Positions 5,590 through 7,761 of a stretch of DNA of 7,761 nucleotides are shown here, piece after piece. Both the position numbers and the translations under genes were made by a program. Location of the stretch: the NCBI GenBank assembly GCA_028822675.1, contig JAPKDE010000118.1:1-7761 (forward strand). The letters are read 5' to 3'. Under the pieces are notes generated by a model. It ran no database searches. It saw only the letters and a program-made list of their open reading frames with translations, and was not told the DNA's origin. This stretch comes from Dehalococcoidia bacterium (GTDB lineage: Bacteria > Chloroflexota > Dehalococcoidia > UBA3495). Numbering within the stretch: the stretch's first letter is position 1; each line of letters starts with the position of its first letter.

Positions 5590-6135
5590 ATGACCACGAT
5601 CGAATCAAACATAGCGCAATTGCTGCTCAAAGAGGAGATACAGGATTTTCTCTTCCAAGAAGCAGAGATGCTGGACGAGCGAAATTTTGAGGATTGGCTC
5701 GATCTGCTCTCAGACGATATCCGCTATTGGATGCCCATGCGCCGCAACGTGAAATCCAACGAAATGGACCGGGAGTTCACTCGCGAAGGTCAAGACATCA
5801 ACTGGTTCGATGAGGGCAAAGAAACCCTGGAACGCCGGGTAAAGCAGATTCTAACCGGGGTCCACTGGGCCGAGGAACCGCTATCGCGCATCTGTCACTT
5901 TGTCACCAACGTGCAGCTTTTAAAAGTCGTACCGTCAGTGGCCGACCCGACTGAAGTTTCCGTGAAATGCCGCTTTTTGGTCTACCGGAACCGGGTTCAG
6001 ACGGAAACCGACTTCTTGATCGGCAAGCGGGCAGACACACTCAGAAAGGTTGACGGCTCCTGGAAGATTGCCGAGCGAAAGATCATCTTGGACCAGAACG
6101 TGCTGTTGGCCAAGAACCTGACCTTTTTCTTTTGA
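5590..6135 (+). CDS. Aromatic ring-hydroxylating dioxygenase, small (beta) subunit
   Basis: This is the structural partner of the alpha subunit in an alpha3beta3-type oxygenase, with an NTF2/SnoaL-like cone fold. At 181 residues it is full length and shows the family landmarks: a helical N-terminus with FLFQEAEMLDERNFEDWLDL, then the strand DDIRYWMPMRR, a variable acidic loop, the central SRICHFVTNVQ, and the closing RKIILDQNVLLAKNLTFFF, where a C-terminal Phe-Phe is typical. GGAGG (5577-5581) lies eight bases before the ATG. It sits directly behind the alpha gene, as in most two-subunit dioxygenases. The UGA stop is followed in frame by 21 more codons up to a TAG at 6202-6204; a lost C-terminal extension or a chance open frame are both possible. 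Confidence 0.93.
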   Translation: MTTIESNIAQLLLKEEIQDFLFQEAEMLDERNFEDWLDLLSDDIRYWMPMRRNVKSNEMDREFTREGQDINWFDEGKETLERRVKQILTGVHWAEEPLSRICHFVTNVQLLKVVPSVADPTEVSVKCRFLVYRNRVQTETDFLIGKRADTLRKVDGSWKIAERKIILDQNVLLAKNLTFFF

Positions 6136-6144
6136 TTGACCACG

Positions 6145-6171
6145 GAGCACGAGTTGATCAATGAGCACGAG
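6145..6171 (+). repeat. Short direct repeat between the beta-subunit gene and the first small gene
   Basis: GAGCACGAG occurs at 6145-6153 and 6163-6171, 18 bp apart. A weaker third unit (GAGGTACCG) follows another 18 bp on and supplies the ribosome-binding site of the next gene. The 18-bp period is a whole number of codons, which would fit decay of a former coding repeat. Confidence 0.4.
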
Positions 6172-6191
6172 AAATTTGATGAGGTACCGAT

Positions 6192-6392
6192 TTGGCCGAA
6201 GTAGTTAACCTGAAGGAATTGGAAGATGGGGTGACGTTCGCCACTGCCGCTGGGGCCACAGTGGAAGTGGTAGAAAACCCCAAAGACGGCGTTTGGGTGT
6301 TCGGCAAATACGTCATCTGCCCTGACGACCCGTCCTTGGTTGGCACCGAAGAGATGTTCTTTGCCCAGGATATCGTTGAAGTATTGAGCTAA
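6192..6392 (+). CDS. Small protein of unknown function (66 aa), dioxygenase operon
   Basis: I do not recognise this gene. TTG at 6192 is the only good start, because an in-frame TGA lies at 6180-6182; GAGGT at 6181-6185, six bases upstream, makes a convincing ribosome-binding site. The 66-residue product is acidic, has no signal peptide or membrane segment, and alternates short hydrophobic strands with turns (VTFATAAGATVEVV, DGVWVFGKYVI, MFFAQDIVEVL), suggesting a small all-beta fold of SH3-like size. It has a single Cys and no obvious metal motif. Its stop overlaps the next start (TAATG), and it lies 56 bases behind the dioxygenase beta gene, so it should be co-transcribed with the oxygenase. 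A small accessory or assembly protein is a guess from position only. Confidence 0.7.
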   Translation: MAEVVNLKELEDGVTFATAAGATVEVVENPKDGVWVFGKYVICPDDPSLVGTEEMFFAQDIVEVLS

Positions 6393-6607
6393 TGACAAAT
6401 TCCATCGCCACACAGCCAAGTTACGACCAACTCAAACAGGCTTTTCAGTCGGGGTTCAACTCGATAGACGATGGCGATGGATTTTACTATGGGTTCCATT
6501 CTCACTTGGAGCAGCTTGGATTCCAAAAACGGGACGACATACCATGCACCTGTTCGGACGACGGCGTTAGGGGGCACCAACCCGAGTGTCGGTGGGTAAA
6601 AGCCTGA
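6392..6607 (+). CDS. Small Cys/His-containing protein of unknown function (71 aa), last gene of the operon
   Basis: I do not recognise this gene. ATG at 6392 overlaps the previous stop by one base (TAATG), so translation is probably coupled. The 71-residue product has a polar helical N-terminal half (SYDQLKQAFQSGFNS, residues 10-24), an aromatic stretch with two His (FYYGFHSHLEQLGF), and a C-terminal cluster PCTCSDDGVRGHQPEC. The two close Cys (C-x-C), a His and a further Cys could bind a metal ion such as zinc or iron. The pattern is not a Rieske or plant-type ferredoxin motif, so it does not obviously replace the missing electron carrier. A strong terminator follows 27 bases after the stop, marking the operon end. 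Confidence 0.7.
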   Translation: MTNSIATQPSYDQLKQAFQSGFNSIDDGDGFYYGFHSHLEQLGFQKRDDIPCTCSDDGVRGHQPECRWVKA

Positions 6608-6628
6608 TAGCAAAATGGCATCGGTCAT

Positions 6629-6663
6629 AAAAAAGCGAGGCGATCATGCCTCGCTTTTTTTTA
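6629..6663. terminator. Bidirectional Rho-independent terminator
   Basis: A perfect 7-bp GC-rich stem, GCGAGGC (6635-6641) with GCCTCGC (6648-6654), has a GATCAT loop, six A before it and nine T after it. It therefore works as a terminator on both strands. It separates the + strand dioxygenase operon from the converging - strand genes. Confidence 0.92.
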
Positions 6664-6679
6664 CGAATCAGCCGGAGAA

Positions 6680-7036
6680 TCACCGCTCTCTGGGAGAAAC
6701 TCCGATACTTTCGGCGTACTGCTGAAGTTCCTTGTACAACTCATGGATATCCACCGCTTCGCGGCTCTTGAGCAGGGCCTTCGTTCGGGGGCTACCATAT
6801 GAGGTGGCTGTAAAGACGTCGTGAAGGTCGTCTAGCAAAATATCGCTGAGGCCGCTTTCATTGTCCGTCAGGTCTGGAATCGCTTCTACCATCGTGCGCA
6901 CCAACGGCCCGTTGGCCGGCTTAGCCCCAGACACTTTCATTTCGGGTGTTTTAGCCACCGGTACTTCAACCGCGGTGCTATCAATCTCATCAATCACCTG
7001 GTCGTGTTCTGGTTCTCTTACAACGGCTTCAGCCAA
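6680..7036 (-). CDS. Hypothetical protein (about 118 aa), last gene of a convergent small operon
   Basis: I do not recognise this gene. The only usable start is TTG at 7034-7036, because an in-frame stop lies a few codons upstream; no good ribosome-binding site precedes it, so it may depend on translation of the preceding gene, which it overlaps by 19 bases. The first half is acidic and low-complexity, rich in E, D, V and P (about residues 1-45), probably a flexible linker. The second half (about 46-112) looks folded and helical, with LSDILLDDLHDVF and AVDIHELYKELQQYAESIG. There is no signal peptide or membrane segment. The bidirectional terminator lies 17 bases past the stop. The gene could be an adaptor or a component of a membrane-linked complex with its neighbours; no function is claimed. 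Confidence 0.55.
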   Translation of the reverse strand: MAEAVVREPEHDQVIDEIDSTAVEVPVAKTPEMKVSGAKPANGPLVRTMVEAIPDLTDNESGLSDILLDDLHDVFTATSYGSPRTKALLKSREAVDIHELYKELQQYAESIGVSPRER

Positions 7037-7311
7037 GGGGCAGGCCTGACAAATACTTCGTCAACCAATCGGGAATCAGATTCGTCTTGACCGCTTGCTT
7101 GAGTCACATCTTTAACGGATTCCACGGTTTCCAAGTCGGATTTCCAATGCAGCACTTGCTTGAGTCTACCGGTCATCGGTTTCACAAACACAGCATATTC
7201 GTTGCGATTGATATCCGCCTGTAGCCGCTTTAAACCGCCATGTCCGATCACTTTCAGGTTGGACGCACGCTGCATCGTGTTCTTGGCTTTAGTAAATATG
7301 ATTCTTTTCAT
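7018..7311 (-). CDS. Hypothetical basic protein (97 aa), middle gene of the convergent small operon
   Basis: I do not recognise this gene. The ATG at 7309-7311 is preceded by GGAG at a normal eight-base spacing, so the start is good. The N-terminal two thirds is strongly basic (MKRIIFTKAKNTMQRASNLK, then LKRLQADINRNEY and MTGRLKQVLHWK), and the last third is acidic (DLETVESVKDVTQASGQDE). No Cys, signal peptide or membrane segment is seen. The basic body could bind nucleic acid, phospholipid headgroups or a partner protein, but no motif confirms any of these. It starts 18 bases after the small membrane-protein gene and overlaps the next gene by 19 bases, so the three should be co-expressed. 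Confidence 0.6.
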   Translation of the reverse strand: MKRIIFTKAKNTMQRASNLKVIGHGGLKRLQADINRNEYAVFVKPMTGRLKQVLHWKSDLETVESVKDVTQASGQDESDSRLVDEVFVRPAPWLKPL

Positions 7312-7329
7312 GATTGGTACTCCATTGCA

Positions 7330-7521
7330 TCAGATGCCAAAGATCATGCCTGTAACTACTGGCACGACGGCCAGAGTGAACCCTGAAACCAGGCACATCA
7401 GCCCAAGATAGGACACCAATTTCAGGTTGCTGCCGCCTGCTGCCGCCTTGGGAGCCAAGGCGTTGGCGACGGTCTGTAGGCGTTCAGCGATAATGGGACA
7501 CTTATAAGGGGAGAGAAACAT
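7330..7521 (-). CDS. Small single-span membrane protein (63 aa), hypothetical
   Basis: I do not recognise this gene. The product has an amphipathic, mildly basic N-terminus with one Cys (MFLSPYKCPIIAERLQTVAN), an Ala/Gly-rich linker (PKAAAGGS), and a long hydrophobic C-terminal stretch (about residues 36-63, LVSYLGLMCLVSG then AVVPVVTGMIFGI). That makes one long or two short membrane spans ending at the C-terminus. The weak point is the start: bases upstream of the ATG on this strand are pyrimidine-rich and give no ribosome-binding site. Its 18-base distance to the next gene, which has a good ribosome-binding site, supports a real operon. It may anchor the two soluble proteins at the membrane; that is inference from order only. 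Confidence 0.5.
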   Translation of the reverse strand: MFLSPYKCPIIAERLQTVANALAPKAAAGGSNLKLVSYLGLMCLVSGFTLAVVPVVTGMIFGI

Positions 7522-7669
7522 GAAGGAGGAGGGGTGTTAGGATTCCTGGTGCAGGGTATAGATTTACCCCGCCTACTTCCTATCCTAGATATCAGGGCCA
7601 TCTTTACGGATAGCGGGGACTACGCGAACCCTATCGAACCGTCTGTCCAAGGAGGTCAGAAGCTGGCCG

Positions 7670-7691
7670 ATGTGCACAGAATGTGCACGAA
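7670..7691. repeat. 11-bp tandem repeat with GTGCAC palindromes
   Basis: ATGTGCACAGA (7670-7680) is followed directly by ATGTGCACGAA (7681-7691). Both contain the palindrome GTGCAC, and the first contains GTGCACAG, a one-base variant of the GTTCACAG repeats beside the broken tRNA-Lys. It lies in 7522-7761, where I see no convincing gene on either strand. It may be a protein-binding site; a link to the other repeat set is speculative. Confidence 0.45.
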
Positions 7692-7761
7692 CTTTTCCTG
7701 GCCACGGTCTCCTAGTCACAATGCTGGGCGCAGGCATTACGCCTGGTGATCACTGACAAAT

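Noticed and set aside
6392..6607. The small Cys protein as the missing ferredoxin of the dioxygenase
   Set aside because: It has neither the Rieske C-x-H...C-x-x-H pair nor plant-type or bacterial ferredoxin cysteine spacing.
7585..7737. Open frame of about 50 aa on the - strand, rich in Arg
   Set aside because: Short, no ribosome-binding site visible, and competing frames on both strands are equally open. It could be a gene fragment but the evidence is insufficient.
7534..7749. Open frame of about 71 aa on the + strand
   Set aside because: No ribosome-binding site, unlikely composition, and no recognisable domain; it runs over the tandem repeats at 7670-7691.
7670..7752. Short + strand frame (28 aa) beginning 14 bases after a strong AAGGAGGT
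   Set aside because: The spacing from the ribosome-binding-like site is too long and the peptide is too short to support without homologues.

Overview
The window looks like a piece of a free-living bacterial chromosome of moderate G+C. The best guess at lineage is a Chloroflexota relative of the SAR202/Dehalococcoidia type. That guess rests only on gene content: a B12-dependent CoA mutase with a separate catalytic chain, an NHL-repeat fragment, and a Rieske dioxygenase cluster mixed with an extradiol dioxygenase and a beta-hydroxyacid dehydrogenase. No marker gene is present to settle it.

Layout. (1) Bases 1-851 hold the C-terminal part of a methylmalonyl-CoA-mutase-family catalytic subunit, + strand, cut by the window edge, with the usual active-site histidine replaced by glycine. 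(2) Bases 852-1495 contain no protein gene but are dense in tRNA debris: a deleted tRNA-Pro-like remnant, a nearly complete but mismatched tRNA-Pro(CGG), a terminator hairpin, and the 3' half of a tRNA-Lys(CTT) on the - strand. The tRNA-Lys half runs straight into three 10-bp-phased repeats. This resembles an old integration (att) site, although no integrase gene is visible. (3) Bases 1496-2077 (- strand) are four 141-bp NHL repeats that lack a proper gene start. (4) Bases 2353-6607 (+ strand) form a probable six-gene operon: extradiol ring-cleavage dioxygenase, beta-hydroxyacid dehydrogenase with a shortened substrate loop, Rieske oxygenase alpha, Rieske oxygenase beta, and two small unknown proteins. 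A candidate promoter with an overlapping inverted repeat precedes it, and a strong bidirectional terminator (6635-6663) closes it. (5) Bases 6680-7521 (- strand) hold three small unknown genes in tight tandem that converge on the same terminator. (6) Bases 7522-7761 contain no convincing gene, only short repeats.

Working together. The Rieske alpha/beta pair should hydroxylate an aromatic or similar cyclic substrate, and the extradiol enzyme should open the resulting catechol ring. The beta-hydroxyacid dehydrogenase may oxidise or reduce an intermediate. The usual cis-dihydrodiol dehydrogenase, ferredoxin and reductase are not encoded here, so electrons must come from elsewhere or the pathway is unconventional. 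The two small proteins, translationally coupled at the operon end, are the most plausible undescribed components. The mutase upstream lies beyond the tRNA debris and probably belongs to a different transcription unit.
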